Source: Margaritifera margaritifera (taxonomy: Eukaryota > Mollusca > Bivalvia > Unionida > Margaritiferidae). Taken from it: a DNA stretch of 64,000 nucleotides. How positions within the stretch are numbered: position 1 is the stretch's first letter; each line of letters opens with the position of its first letter. Below the pieces are notes generated by a model, which was given only the letters and a program-made list of their open reading frames with translations, had not been told where the DNA came from and searched no databases. Below are positions 22,181 through 34,690 of the stretch, one piece after another. Made by a program: the position numbers and the translations under genes. The stretch lies in assembly GCA_029931535.1 (NCBI GenBank), contig JAQPZY010001626.1:5472501-5536500 (forward strand), given 5' to 3'.

Positions 22181-22431
22181 GTAAAAAGTAAACATAAACT
22201 GAGAGGTGTCTATAATATGCAGCATTTTATTGTTTAACGTGCCTGAACATTGTCAATTTATCACATAATGGATGCCATAACTAATAGGAACATATGTAGA
22301 TTATTGCTGCTTATAAATGAAGTATAACAAAATGAATGAACGTTTTTATCTAGTTATGTTTTGAGATAACACATCAAGTGGTGAAATTAAATAACATACG
22401 GTTGGTTCTACTGTAGTGCATTTATTAACAC

Positions 22432-22438
22432 ACACACA

Positions 22439-22477
<39 letters not shown>
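22432..22477. repeat. (CA)n microsatellite
   Basis: Nearly pure (CA)n of about 46 bp with one aa interruption. Confidence 0.97.
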
Positions 22478-22799
22478 CCTAAAATACAGAGTAAGGTCAA
22501 AGTCAAAATACATTTAAGAAAATTTAATTCAGACGATCTTTCTTCAAGTTTTAACACTAATAACTTTTTTTAAAAATGGGCCTGTGCTGTATCTTCCTTC
22601 CATGGAGTGCACAAGAAAAGAATCGTTTTCAAATGTTCCACAAAATACCATAAATATTTACTGTGTCTGTCGCATAGAAAATGTGTATACGATACTTCAT
22701 TTTCTCTAAAACTATTAAATGTTTTAAACAAAATATAGGGAAAACTATTACAATGGTCAGTTTAAAAAGGGATTGTTGAATAGAAGTATACGTCAGTTT
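22478..22799. other. Gene-less stretch
   Basis: Nothing recognised. Confidence 0.5.
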
Positions 22800-23140
22800 C
22801 AAGCTAGACAGGGCAAGCCAATATATTCGTTGAACCTACACATTTGTAAAACGTCCGACAGCCACACGGTAGATCCAGGTTCGAATTTCGGAAGGGTACT
22901 TTTTTCGTGTTTATTTTCCTATCCTTTTGAATGTGACAAATGCTAGATAATAATAAGAAAAGATGGCTTTTTGTGTCTTTTAACGGCACTTTTAGCACAT
23001 TATTGGCTATATCGAACATGTGATACCGGCCCATTCTCGCCCCAGTCGGCTGCCTCGGTGTGTCCTTGGGAAAGGCATTTAGCTCCCATTACCTCGGCAT
23101 GACGTAGTCAATAATGTATTAAAAGTGCCGTTAAAGAAAA
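22800..23140 (+). mobile_element. SINE-like element with B box and internal inverted repeat
   Basis: A good pol III B box 'ggttcgaattt' sits at 22878. Downstream, a 25-bp inverted repeat (22981-23005 and 23109-23133, taacggcacttttagcacat... and its complement) encloses 'gtgtccttgggaaaggcatttagc'. This motif resembles conserved central domains of invertebrate SINEs; related text lies in the elements at 25630 and 34555. The A box is weak. Non-coding. Confidence 0.55.
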
Positions 23141-23444
23141 CAACAACAGCGACAACAAAAACTCATCTTTATTACAACGCTAATCCTTTTCCTGGCATGA
23201 CGCCCCTGTATTTAACAGGGCATATATATCTTCAATAAACGCTAAATTGAAATATTTACGTATATGTGCATGATAAAATGCATGTATCACTGTTGGTATA
23301 AAATATGTATGTTTAATAAATATCGGTATTTCAGCTTTCCATCAGTCCTGAAAAAGCTACGATATTTGTTACAGTACATAATCATAAGTGAATGTAATGC
23401 CCCTTCTAATCAGAGAAGCACAATTGTTAATGTCCACTGACTGA

Positions 23445-23479
<35 letters not shown>

Positions 23480-24776
23480 TCCATCAGGATGAACCGAGTA
23501 GAAATAAAACAGTGGTGATCTGTGGTATTTAACACCTCATTTTGCAAGGGTCTTAAGTTTAAAGGTGTAATCATGCTGCCGAAAATAAAGACTAAGAATT
23601 TTTACTGGACAAGTTCTAAAGCTTCGTCCACGCAATTAAGAATTTGTAGTAGCGTCGACACCATGACATAGGTGTGGGGTTGGCTATCGGTAATGTTTTG
23701 CTCTCTGCACATTAGAATGGAGGTTTAGACCTGTATAGTTTGATTTGATCTCAATTGGTCCTTCTTCGTGGAAACCAACACTACTTGCACGGGAAAGATT
23801 ACAAGTGGGTCCTTAATGTACGGTGTTTATCTCTCAAGTGAAATAGATTACGTATTTCGGTTTTCAGACAAAAACTGTATAGATATTTTAACTGTCGCAT
23901 TACTTTGTCACATGACAAGTATATCAACCTGGGATTGATACAACTACATGAATTGGGATGCTTGTACTTGTTTCACTTGATTTTATTGATCCAACTTAGA
24001 GTCCTTGTAATGTTCCACATTGAGCAAAGAAGACCAGTCCACATATTTTCGAACCTTGTTAAGCAAGAAACTCAAGAATAAACTCAAAACACCAAACTCA
24101 AATATTATTAGTGGAGAAAAATCAACGTAGTCGAAATTTACAGGCTAAGAGAAGAATCAAAGTTTAAAAGGTCCTGAAAGTTCTACGAACTTAACTTCGT
24201 TTTAATCAAAGTTATATTGCATCTAATTTTATTTTAATCAAAGTCTTATTGCATCTAAGTTTTCTGATTTTGAGCTTGAGCAAGCATACGGGGCCAGGAA
24301 TTTAAGTATGCAATACTTGCAATCCTCTTTTAGCAAGGTGGTATCCAAGAGTAATCTGTAATCATTTTAGTTCAAAGGGTTACAAATTTGAATTAATTTT
24401 AGCTGTTCAGTGTCATCATATTATTACAAATCCTTTAATTACCTTTGATACGTTCCTCTAATCCCACCAAATTTGCCGTTTTGAGTTAAAGTACAAAAAA
24501 TTATTGCGACCCTATGTATCCTAAATTAAATATATAAACAATATTTAAGGTAAAGTTTGTTAAGGGCAGAAATGATTTTCGGTGCACATAGATCTCCAGT
24601 GCGAGATGACAATGCTTCGTGAACGAGGAAATGTTACTTATGAAATCAATAAATGCGTATCCTCACGATACATGTTTTAAAAAAAGACAGGTATAGAAAA
24701 GTTTTGGACAAGAAAGACGAAATAAATTGACATGACTCAACCCATATTGAAATCGTTCAAAGGTTTAGGTCTTATG

Positions 24777-24807
<31 letters not shown>

Positions 24808-25008
24808 TGCCACGAAATTAGGGAAAAATATTGTAAAAACAACATCTTTCATTTCGTGGAACAAGGGGACAAACACCAATTTCGGTAAATAAGAGAACTC
24901 AGAAGCCTCATAATCAATCATATCAGCCAACAATATTAAACAATATTAAACAATGTTTTGATTTTATCTGTTTCCGTTTAATTTTGCAACGGAACTTAAA
25001 ACAGTTTC
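23141..25008. other. Gene-less stretch with microsatellites
   Basis: Contains (TC)n at about 23443-23482, (GT)n at 24779-24808 and a tandem duplication of about 35 bp at 24190-24262 ('ttttaatcaaagt...attgcatctaa'). No gene seen. Confidence 0.6.
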
Positions 25009-25332
25009 ATGTCGATTTGTAAATTGGATTTGGTCATTTTTTTAAACAAATTAGGACTCTGTTTTAAGCAATTTTGTACCAGAAAAATAAAAAAAATACA
25101 TAATGTCATTTTAAATTTAGTGAATAGTTTATGGATAGAAAGTATCAATGAGCAATACATGGACAAAATGAAACATGTTCATATCTTCTTTGATATCTTC
25201 TTAACACACGGTTTTAATGGCATCCAGCACGTGAACACAAACCTTATGTCAGAAATAAAACCACTTCATACTTGTAAACAAACATCATACGAAGAAAACT
25301 TGGGAAGTAGCAGAAAACGGCCCTTATTCAAT
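25009..25332. other. AT-rich open stretch, probably non-coding
   Basis: A 127-codon open frame begins at 25009 and runs to 25392. Its last part lies in the duplicated block, where copy B does not keep the frame. Lys/Asn/Ile/Phe-rich composition follows base composition, so I do not call a gene. Confidence 0.5.
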
Positions 25333-25624
25333 ATTAGTTTTAAATCTTCTCTGCACGTGTCCTGTTTTAAATTTAACGTCTATTTTGTTTGATTTGTTCG
25401 GTAGGAAAATACAAATATACAAATACCAATAAACTGAGCGAACAATATTGGTAGAAATGCGCTTTAATCAAGTAAAATGTATATGGAATTATATTTGTAT
25501 GAGCCGAATATTTTAATAATTGAAAGTGCCAAACAAACATTCATAGTTTGGTATCCATCCAACTCAGACACGATGAGTCTAAACAAGAGCTAAGGGTACA
25601 TATGCGCTGGAATATACGTCCAAA

Positions 25625-25800
25625 CATATGATTAGCTAGGTGTTTTACGGCAAAGCAACACAAGTAGGTTATTTACTTCCGATGCTATTGGAATAAAGTG
25701 CCTTGACTAAGGACACACAGTAGTCGACATGGGCTGATCCGATGGCAGGATTTCTAACCCGGAACACTACCCACTAAACCACTGAAGCTGCTGCCTTAAT
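25625..25800 (-). mobile_element. tRNA-derived SINE, minus strand
   Basis: On the minus strand a tRNA-like head is visible: an A box like cagcttcagtggtttagtgg (complement of about 25770-25792), then a B-box-like 'gggttagaaatcc' (complement of 25748-25760). 'gtgtccttagtcaaggcactt' and 'ttgctttgccgtaaaacacc' follow. The order tRNA head, central domain, tail is typical of SINEs. A decayed orthologous copy lies at 34555-34690, so insertion preceded the segment duplication. Confidence 0.65.
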
Positions 25801-26100
25801 TAGTCACCTCTTAGACATGCAGGAGGGCGTATTGGGTATATGCATACAAACGAGAATGAACTGAAATACATGTTTACTACAAGGCTATCATCCAAATTTA
25901 TTTCATACTTGTTTATATATTGCACAAAACACGTCTGTAGGAATATGGTACGTTTATATAAGCTTAAGCACGCCGCCAGGTCCTTTTGGTATAAATGCAA
26001 TTTTGTTCACGCTAGGGATTAATCAAACGTTACATGGCAACATTAGTACGGTATATTTTGTTCTCTGAGACAAGGTTGATAACTAATAAATGATTTAACA

Positions 26101-26380
26101 AAACATCTATTGTTATGCCTTTAGTATCTCAATAGCCACTATCTCATGTTAGACAACATCTACTGGTATGCCTTTAGTACCTCAATAGACACTATCTCAT
26201 GTTAGACAACATCTATTGTAATGCCTTGCGTACCTCAATAGGCACCGTCTCATGTTAAACAACATCTATTGCTATACCTTTAGTACCTCAATAGCCACTA
26301 TCTCATGTTAGACAACATCTATTGTAATGCCTTTCGTACCTCAATAGCCACTATCTCATGTTAGACAACATCTATTGGTC
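26101..26380. repeat. 53-bp array, 5 copies, in copy A
   Basis: 'acatctattg' recurs every 53 bp (26104, 26157, 26210, 26263, 26316, 26369), with 'cctcaatagccactatctcatgttagac' between. Copy B (about 34940-34980) keeps about one unit. Confidence 0.95.
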
Positions 26381-26460
26381 ATCAAGAAGGATGCAGTTTT
26401 AACACATATGTTGATTAAAATCATATTGCAGTTAAGGTGACAGAAATTCTGTCATTGATT

Positions 26461-26520
<60 letters not shown>

Positions 26521-26650
26521 GAGAGAAAGAGAGAGAGAGAGAGAGATTATATCTTCGTTCTATTTTCAAAAGAAAAGAAGAAGAAAAAGAAAAAGAAGAA
26601 GAAGAACTACAACAACAAATCAAAAAAAAAAAAAATAAAAAAAAAAAAGA
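26461..26650. repeat. (GA)n microsatellite and purine-rich tract
   Basis: (GA)n at 26461-26546, then an A/G-rich tract (aagaaaaag type) and poly-A ending at 26650. Together about 190 bp, almost all purine on the plus strand apart from a short mixed piece near 26546-26570. Confidence 0.95.
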
Positions 26651-28399
26651 CAATGGTTACTGGTTAGAGTAATCAATGGGCAAAATCCTTTTTAACTCCA
26701 CTGTATAAGTACCTACTACAGTTATTCCCTTCCATGCGTGCGACTTGCGACATTCTTTGTTACCTTAAGTGTATATTTTAATAATATCTAATTCCGACAT
26801 ACACACAAGTTTTGTTTATCAAAATTTTGTCGTCGAAAGTCTATGACTATGTTATTAAAATTGTAAAGATAATCAATATAATTAATCTATGATTATCATC
26901 AGCCAAATAACCAAATTCATGCATGGCCCTCAAATTATTTATCATTTGCAATATTGGTATTTTCGTATCAACCAGAGACATACAATTCTTTCCACATAGT
27001 CAAAATGACTTTAAATGTCCGAGACAAGTAATAACGGCAGTGCATTGAAGTGCCTAAAAGTTGCATGATCCGAGTACACTGTTCAGAATTATGTTTAATT
27101 GCGGATACATTGTTTAATTATGCTTAATTACGGATATATCCTTTATATTAGCACCAAAATACACTTGACATCATATTTGATGTGATATTTGGGAACAAGA
27201 TTTGCAAACAATGCATTGGTCTTTAAGTGACAACATAGATATTTGGTACCTGTTAATGCTTGCTACATGGACTACTCACTACTAACACCTGATTTCCATG
27301 TGACTTATACATCGGCTTATTTAGGAAAATGGAAATATGGGCAAGAATAAAGAACATCCCTAACTATATACAACACTTCGTTTTGGAATAAGAAGCTGCA
27401 ACGAAAGAACCATAAGCTGACTATGTACACAATGCCTATTAGATCACAGACATGTACTGGTTTCAAATTCTGTTACAATGACAAAGTATTTTGATTTTGC
27501 TACGTTGCATAATACACTAATCTGTATCCATTCAATATTATATGTTGAGTACACTGCGAAAAAAATATATCCGTTGACAGTCTCTACTAAGCTGTAATAG
27601 ACTCAACATGCAGAATTTTATGGTGGATTGAAATTGGTGATATCTGTTCTTTGTCTCATCACCGAAAATTATCAAAATTGTTCACTATTTATCTTCATCT
27701 AGGAAAGTTGTTTATATATATGTATATTTTGTTTTAATCTACCCAAAATTAGTTTGTGTTGTTTCAATTATTTTGTATCAGGTAAAAATAAATTATCACT
27801 ATAGAGCAATATTTATTTCATTAACATTGAATCATTTGAAATAGATTTTGAATATATTCAGTTGGATTTTTAATAAAACAAAGATAATTATCTGAAACTT
27901 TAAAATTATATTTATTTTCCCGGTCAGTATACTACACGTCATTGTGACAAATCAAACAGCTGAGAGATTAAAACGGGCAATAATGTCAGTCTATGGAAAC
28001 CAACCTCTGCTGAGCGAAATTAAAGTATTTGTAAATATTTGTTTTGAAAAAAACTGACTGGGACTATATCTAGTAGAATACAGAGATTTGCTTCATCCTG
28101 TTAAGTGCCTTTCACACACTCACTCTTGTTTGCTCGCAATGAGCTAGGCTTATAATGAAATGAAATATTTTTCATTTCTTTTTTATATACAGATAATGCA
28201 CATGCATTATACATTGTTATTTTCTGTTCTTAAAATGTGTAAAATGATTTATCGTTGTAATGATTTGAGAGGACTTTTTTAAAACTTACATATAATGACG
28301 AACTTATTATTAAAATATACAATAGTAATAGGACACGTGATACACTCGATTTCTTCGCCAAAATGCTAAGCTATAATTCCATTTCATTTAATCAAAAGC
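26651..28399. other. Gene-less AT-rich stretch
   Basis: No gene or repeat recognised in about 1.7 kb. I found no counterpart in copy B. Confidence 0.5.
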
Positions 28400-28614
28400 A
28401 GGCAAAATCCTATTCTGATGTGTCGCCTCTTTACGTAGATTACCAACAGATTGGATCTTAAACTTGCAGAATCGATAGCGTCTGTAGTGCACAACAATTA
28501 TCACATCATAAGTTCTACATTGACATACTTTTAACATTAAAACACTTTAAAAACAATGTTTCCTCCTTCACTTAAAAATTAATAAAATCTGCATTTTAAA
28601 GTAAAGTTTTATTG

Positions 28615-28742
28615 GCTTCGGAATATGTCCCTACACGTTCCGTCATCGTTGTAAGCCACGGTCGAAAATCTCTTTTGAGAGCGTAGCGGATAATCTCCCG
28701 TGGCTTGCGACAGCGACGTTCCATGTGTGAGTTCTAAAACAA
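28615..28742 (-). other. Exon-like conserved segment, copy A
   Basis: Reads on the minus strand as LSQATGDYPLRSQKRFST in a frame that is also open in copy B (36399-36500, 'LSSQVTGEYPLRSLKTF'). It is GC-richer than its neighbours. The minus-strand side begins 'gttttag|aactc', compatible with an acceptor. A 7-bp inverted pair (gccacgg / ccgtggc) also lies here. Either a conserved exon remnant or a hairpin-bearing repeat. Confidence 0.3.
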
Positions 28743-28884
28743 AACTGTTTATTTTCTTTTAAATGGAATACAATAAACAAAAAAACAAAAAAAAACAAAA
28801 AACAAAAAACAAAAACAAAAAAATATAAAAATCCGTTGCAGTAAAACTTCGTATACGTTTTAAGTGAGAATATATCAGTATATC

Positions 28885-29150
28885 TCTCGAATGAATCCGA
28901 GGATGCGAAGGATATTAGCAGTCAAATGATGATAATAAAAGGAATGAATCTAAAGATGCGAGGGACATAATGAATCCAAGGATGTGAGGGACATGAGCGA
29001 CAAATGATGATAACTCATTGATAATGAATCTAAGGATGCGAGGGACATAAGCGAGGTACATAAGCAGTCACAAAATGACAATAAAAGGGATTAATTGAAG
29101 GGTGCGTCGGACATCAGCAGCCAAATGATTGTAATAAAAGGAAAATTACA
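28885..29150. repeat. Degenerate array of about 53-80 bp spacing, copy A
   Basis: 'atgaatctaaggatgcgagggacataagcag' and 'caaatgatgataataaaagg' recur four to five times with deletions. It corresponds to the longer array at 36600-37035 in copy B. Confidence 0.85.
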
Positions 29151-30071
29151 GGAAATGGAGCAGACATTTGGTAAGCTAAAAAAGCAAACAAACGTAGAGT
29201 TTATGTTTCGAACAAACGAATACAATACAACTGACTCTGATACTTATTTTTTAAAATAATTTTGTGGGATTTTATATCCGAGATTTAATCGTAAACTCAA
29301 TAAACTCAATGAAACTTATATCTAGTAGATGGATTCTTTCGCAAAATAGAAACAATATGACATATATGTCCAGTTTTGTTATTGTACTGGACATTGAGAA
29401 TCAGAAGACGACTTTTCCAGAACGAGCTATAAGGTTGCTGGGGGTTTCTTTTTTTTTTTTGGGGGGGGGGGATAGAGTCAGAGGTGCGGTGGGGGCGGGG
29501 TAAAATAAAAATTTGAAATAATACTTATCAACCAATTTTCATGTAGCTTAATTAAACTGTGAATAGGTAATTTTTATAGGTGTCATAATAATATAAGCAC
29601 ATTTTACGAAAGTAGCATGCGTTATATTGAAGTTGAATGACGTATTATACCTACTATATTAATCAGAATTGCCGCTGAAATATGCTTATGAAATATGATT
29701 CTGAAATATTTGAGCCTGAAGCACGTTCTATCAATCAGCTATTTACTTATTTCACAATGTAATAAGGAATTTGAACAGGATATCTTCCATTCATACATGT
29801 TTTCTCAAATGGATTTTTTCTTTTTAAATTGAGCTTTTAATTACTCTAATTCAAGACTGAATGTAGAAAGAACTGTGAAGTTTAATCATGATGTGTATTA
29901 GAATTGTGTCTGCAATTATCATACTCGTCAAAGTTCAATAATTCAAAGGAGATTAAAGAGTCTTTCCCACCTGATGTACAACAATTTCATATACATGGCA
30001 ATAGACGGAAATTGACGAAATATAGATGTATCGCATATGATGCACTTAGGCTTAAATCTTATAGAGAGGAC
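29151..30071. other. Gene-less stretch with a T-run/G-run tract
   Basis: A homopolymer T run is followed directly by a G run at about 29449-29471, then a G-rich patch. The tract is absent from copy B. A similar T-then-G tract occurs at 41907-41942. Confidence 0.8.
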
Positions 30072-30180
30072 GGCAAGACGGGGAACTTGTATGACATGGG
30101 CAAGACGGGGAACTTGTATGACAGGGGCAAGACGGGCAACTTGTATGACAGGGGCAAGACGGGCAACTTGTATGACAGGG
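30072..30180 (+). repeat. 27-bp array with 9-codon unit, 4 copies
   Basis: 'gcaagacgg' recurs at 30072, 30099, 30126 and 30153. Each unit encodes GKTGNLYDR/M in the open frame 29904-30203. Copy B has a single unit (about 37790-37820). Likely a frame-neutral minisatellite and not a protein repeat. Confidence 0.93.
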
Positions 30181-31344
30181 GCACTCACAAGATTTACTGC
30201 TAATTATGAAATTTAGAACTTCGTCTATTAGAAAGTAAAAAACGGACAAAATCACATTCAAATATATGTTATACATTAAATAAACATAAACAACACTGAT
30301 ATAAATACAAAACAACACAAGTTTGGGAGACGTTTATGTGATGTGGGGACAGGCAGAGGGGACGAGTCCAGAAGGGCAGAAGGGAGGTTACTAGAAGGGC
30401 ACTGAGGGCAGAGCGGAGGGCATTAGGGGGATTAGGGCCGAGTGGTGTGTGTGTAGGCCTTGTATTTATGTCTAGCTGGGGCACTCTCTATTACATCCAA
30501 ATATTAAATACAATGCCACATTCAATGTAAATATATTTCCTTTAAAGAAATGTGGTTGAGTTCAAACACTCTCTTCTTTTCAGACCCAAAGGTAACACCT
30601 ATCAATCTAGTGTACATAACTTTAGTCTATAAGACGTGTCTGGGACTGCAATTTATCAAATTCCTGTTTCCGACACTCACTTTGTAACTGCCTACAGGAT
30701 TTAGACCCACACGCTCTGACCGAGATGTCTGATTAAACAAGAATGAAAGTATGTTGGACACTTTCGTGATACTAAGGAGATGCATCATTTTAACGGAAAG
30801 CCTTCTATAGGATGAGGTTGACCTTTGCTTATCAAATATTTCTTGTTGATAGGAAGAATATTAGATAAACTGCGCATGGTTTTGCGTTTCTAATGACTGC
30901 TGTTTCAACTGGGTCAGAACTGAATGATCTGACCTTCAGCAATTACGTCATGAGTAGAATCGAAAGCGTGCGTCGTGGCTCACCTCTTCATTATACCACA
31001 TTTCGGACCCATTCTTTGGTTTATTTTGGTCAATTTTTTAAATTTTTTTTGGTCAAAAACCGTTACTTTTCGAATAAAATTCTACTTTTTCCAGTCGGAT
31101 GATGTTCGTCCTGGCTCAGTGTTATAGAGGTAGGCTCTGGTTCACCTGTACATTATATTAGATTTTTGATCCATTGTTTCCATTTTTAATTTTGTTTTGT
31201 ATTTTTTGGTCTTTTTTATAGAAACATTAGGTTAAAACACTATTTGAAGTATTTTTCGACAAAGTTCTATTCGTTACCCTAAAATCTTAACTTTGTTTAC
31301 TCTAATTTCAACGACTATTAATTTTGTTTTCTGTTCGGATTGTA
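30181..31344. other. Duplicated non-coding part, copy A
   Basis: Contains a G/A-rich tract at 30345-30450 and the conserved 'ctcttcttttcagacccaaaggtaacacctat' (30571), identical over most of its length in copy B (38274). Short fragments of 'ctggctcac...cattataccac' also occur here and again at 38690-39510. No gene called. Confidence 0.5.
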
Positions 31345-32045
31345 CGCAAAAGAGTATTTACAGATCCCGGAGCTTTAAATACACGTTGTCCTCGCTTTAT
31401 ATGAATTCCAGGTTTGACCTTCATTCCTGTGTTAGCTGTTCTCATAAGACGATGTTTTTATAATAATCTATTAGCACAGTTTAATCTTGATCTTAGGAAT
31501 TGCACGCTTGCATTGCCCGCGCCAGCCGACAAGTCCGCATTGTTATATGTAACCGAAACTTTCAATGAACTACGTCGACCCAGTTCAGACGATAGAAATA
31601 TCCACAATCGCAGTCACAGTAAATATTTACACATTTCAATTGAAACAAATCAAAAAGGGGGAACGTCGGACTTAAACCCATTAAAAGTGCACGTATTTTA
31701 TTAAAATGATTTGCTTGCTTTACGATTGATTCTGTCCATACGCGTTTCTGCATATTTACCGGCAACGTTTTACGTTTAATTTCAATATCAAAGACATCGA
31801 ACAGCTGTTTCGTCATGAAAGTGAAAACTATTTTCCTGCTTTCTATCGATTGCATGTGTTCTATATATAAATCAATTTATAATAGTAAATAATAATCGCT
31901 AGTTGGTCTGATGCAAGTACTGCTGAAACAATCGGCTAAGTTTTGAGATATCCAAAGAAGAAGGATACAACTATCAAAATTAAGATACACACCTTTCTTG
32001 CAAGATGGGATTCCATGAAAAGTCGGCATCACATTAAACATTATT
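31345..32045 (-). other. Duplicated segment with possible coding trace, copy A
   Basis: A minus-strand frame at 31562-31855 (97 codons) includes SRKIVFTFMTKQLFDVFDIE. Copy B keeps 'RKIVFTFMTKKLSDVFYIE' near 40990-41050, but its frame breaks soon after. Conservation of this peptide could mean an exon remnant. No family recognised. Confidence 0.35.
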
Positions 32046-32854
32046 GCTTTCTTATAATGAGCACCTGAACACAAGTTTTCAGTTATTTAAATAATTAAAA
32101 TAGTTGAAGCCTAAAAATTTCATTGTTGAAGGCAGATAATATGAAGGTACTTATAAAAATCATTTTTATTAAATAAATAAAAAAATAAATAAATAAAAAA
32201 AAACAATATAGGAAATAGTAATAAAGAATAAACCATACATACGGGTCCACGTTGGGCAACTAAAAAAAAATTTAAAAATTTAGTAATGGCAAATGAAATT
32301 TTAAATTTTATCTCTAGTTGCATGAGACACATCTGCTTTTCAGAAAATTTATTATTTTCCCTTATCTTTTAAATGTATCCCATTGTCGTTTAACTAATAT
32401 GTAATATTACGTTGACATCAAATAACCACCCTCTGCAGCTACGCCATGGAATAGTTCTCTGTAGAAAAAAAAGGAGTCATAATTTTAAAATTTATTTATT
32501 TTAATATTTGGACACCATAGGAAATGGGGAGATGAAAAGGCATAACAAATTCCCTCTTCTTAAATGAAATATAAAATGTTATTATTAATGGAACTTGAAA
32601 CGGTGGCAAATTGACTCACTGACATTTAAGAAGCACTATTTTCCTCTTGGCTAAGACTGATATAAAATAAAAATAATTTTTTTTGGACGCCTCATGCAAT
32701 TATGCTCAAAATATTTTAGTTTTATGTGCTTTTTATGTATCATAAAGTTTACTGATAATAACGTTTTTCACCTTGATCCTGAATCTGGAATTGCTGGAAT
32801 TGGGTAAGAAGAATTCAACCAGAAATGGTAACAACGTAACAACGATCCTTCAAC

Positions 32855-32863
<9 letters not shown>
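32046..32863. other. Gene-less AT-rich stretch
   Basis: Between the two duplicated blocks. Nothing recognised. Confidence 0.5.

Positions 32864-32936
<73 letters not shown>
32862..32936. repeat. (TA)n microsatellite
   Basis: Pure (TA)n of about 73 bp. It lies at the 3' end of the minus-strand tRNA-like element at 33060-33180. Confidence 0.97.
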
Positions 32937-32939
<3 letters not shown>

Positions 32940-33059
32940 GAGAGAGAAATACAAATATATACCAAACAGAACGAAAAGTAATATCCCTGGATCCTACAGA
33001 GAATGCTAGATAAAATTAACCGAATTTTTTTAAGACGAATAAATATTAGCATCATACAG

Positions 33060-33180
33060 GTTGGAGAATTTTTAATTCGTACTCTACGGAGATTCGAAAC
33101 CGGGTCCTAGGGTTACGGTACCCACCACCTTGCCTGCACGCACCAACCCCTATACCATTTCGACCATGCACACATCACCG
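33060..33180 (-). mobile_element. tRNA-derived SINE head, minus strand
   Basis: The minus strand shows an A-box-like 'tggtcgaaatggtatagggg' (complement of about 33147-33166), then a B box 'ggtttcgaatc' (complement of 33091-33101). No paired acceptor stem is evident, so not a functional tRNA gene. With the (TA)n at its 3' side it looks like a SINE ending in a dinucleotide repeat. Confidence 0.5.
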
Positions 33181-33679
33181 AAAAACTGATGCTAAAATGT
33201 CGCTGGTATAGGCATTCGTACATAGCAGACGCACTCGCATACTTGAATCCAAACTTCCAGAAAACACCCCTCACGTTACTACTATAGATGTTTGCTCTCT
33301 TTACGCCACCTTCCGGAAAACACACTGCACCGTTAATGTAGATGTTTCCTCTCTTTTTTCCAACTTCCCACACGAGGGTACCCAAGCGTGAAGAGAAGCA
33401 TCGGATAGTCGCTTTGACATTCACATCCAACTCCGTTCTGTCTAAAAGTAGCAAATCACAAAAACCCGGTAGGAACAGGTGAGATATGATCTCAAGAATG
33501 CCTTCTTCAGAAACAATCGTGTGTTAATGAAATTATTATAAGGCTGCTGATGATATACATATAGAATGAAGACTCTCATGTAATACAAATTCAGTTTTGT
33601 TTTGTCTTAGATTAGATGTAGGTAAATGTAAATTCAAGTCTGTTTTCTATAAAATTAGTTGCAGGTACATGTACTTAAA

Positions 33680-33868
33680 GCTTATATTACCGTCTATTCT
33701 TGCGCATTAGACGGAACTGGGTCTATGCAGTTTGTTTAGGACTAATCAGTGGAACAAAAAACATGCACTATGATCTACATACGCATTATGCGAAAGTAGA
33801 TCAGGGTCTATATTGTTTGCAGTTAGACTCGACATATACATGAGTTTTGAGGCTTACCTTGTTGGAAA
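33680..33868. mobile_element. Insertion of about 190 bp with two hairpins
   Basis: Absent from copy A, which reads straight from 'ggtaaatgtact' into 'ggatttttatataatatgaag'. The insert has two inverted repeats: 33690-33714 (ccgtct ... agacgg) and 33771-33803 (tgatctac ... gtagatca). Possibly a small non-autonomous element, although terminal repeats and target duplication are not clear. Confidence 0.45.
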
Positions 33869-34554
33869 GGATTTTTATATAATATGAAGTTTTGTAGTCT
33901 TTGAGATACAGAGAGCATGCGATCAATTACCAATCTCCTAATCGAAATTACTATTGTATCTGTAATAGGAAAATAAGCATTGCGAAAGCCAGTGAATCGT
34001 AAATATAGACATTTGTATGCTATTCATGCACACTTATAGTTTAATCATGTCCTATTTTGAAGAGAACTATCAAATCCAAACATGTTTATGCATAACGTAA
34101 TGCCGATGGTCATCACACATACCGCAATAACCGGACTCTGAGTTGAAGAACTAGACGTTTTCCAACCTCAAGTGAAATCTTTTTCTCTCAAGTGTCTCAT
34201 AATGATTAATATTAGTTTTAAGTCTTTTCTGCATCTGTCCTGTTTTAAATTTAAGTTCTGTTCTGTCTGGTTGTTCTGTAGGAGAATATAAATATACAAA
34301 TGCCAATAAACTGAGCGAACAATATTTTTATAAATGCATTTCAATCATGTAAATTGTTCTTGAATTGATATATGTATGAACCGAATCTTGTATTAATTGA
34401 AAGCAACAAACAAGCACACATAGTTTGATATCCAGCCAACTAAACATATTGCCAGAGAAACCAGTAACTCAATGAAAAACACTATCCATCTGAACAAGAG
34501 CATAGGGTGCATATGCTCTGGAATATACGCCAAAACATACGATTGACTTGAATT

Positions 34555-34690
34555 TATTTACGGCACAGCAACACAAGAATGTTATTTAGTTCCGAGGTAA
34601 TCGAAGTAATGTGCCTTGACCAAGAACACAGAGTAGCAGACACTTTCTGATCTGATGGCAGGAATATAACCCGGCACATTAACCCATATA
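34555..34690 (-). mobile_element. Decayed SINE, copy B counterpart
   Basis: Matches 25625-25760 ('gatggcaggaatataacccgg', 'gtgccttgaccaagaacaca', 'acggcacagcaacacaag'). The A-box side is lost. Confidence 0.6.

Larger units (their letters stand above)
20874..32045. repeat. Duplicated segment, copy A
   Basis: Long direct-repeat partner of 33438-41222. Matching pieces (A to B): 20874-21560 to 33438-34205; 25333-26055 to 34208-34930; 28400-31330 to 36140-39010; 31345-32045 to 40535-41222. Example: 'ggtaggaacaggtgaaatatgatctcaagaat' at 20910 and the same with one change at 33465. Copy A alone has 21560-25330, a (GA)n region and a T/G tract. Divergence is moderate, so the duplication is old. No intact gene is found in it. 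Confidence 0.88.

Noticed and set aside
26432..26653. Ser/Leu-rich minus-strand frame
   Set aside because: Antisense of (GA)n and poly-purine sequence.
29904..30203. 99-codon frame with GKTGNLYD repeats
   Set aside because: The repeats are a 27-bp minisatellite absent from copy B, which does not keep the frame.
33113..33454. 113-codon minus-strand frame
   Set aside because: It runs through a tRNA-like SINE head and the start of duplicated block B; no domain.
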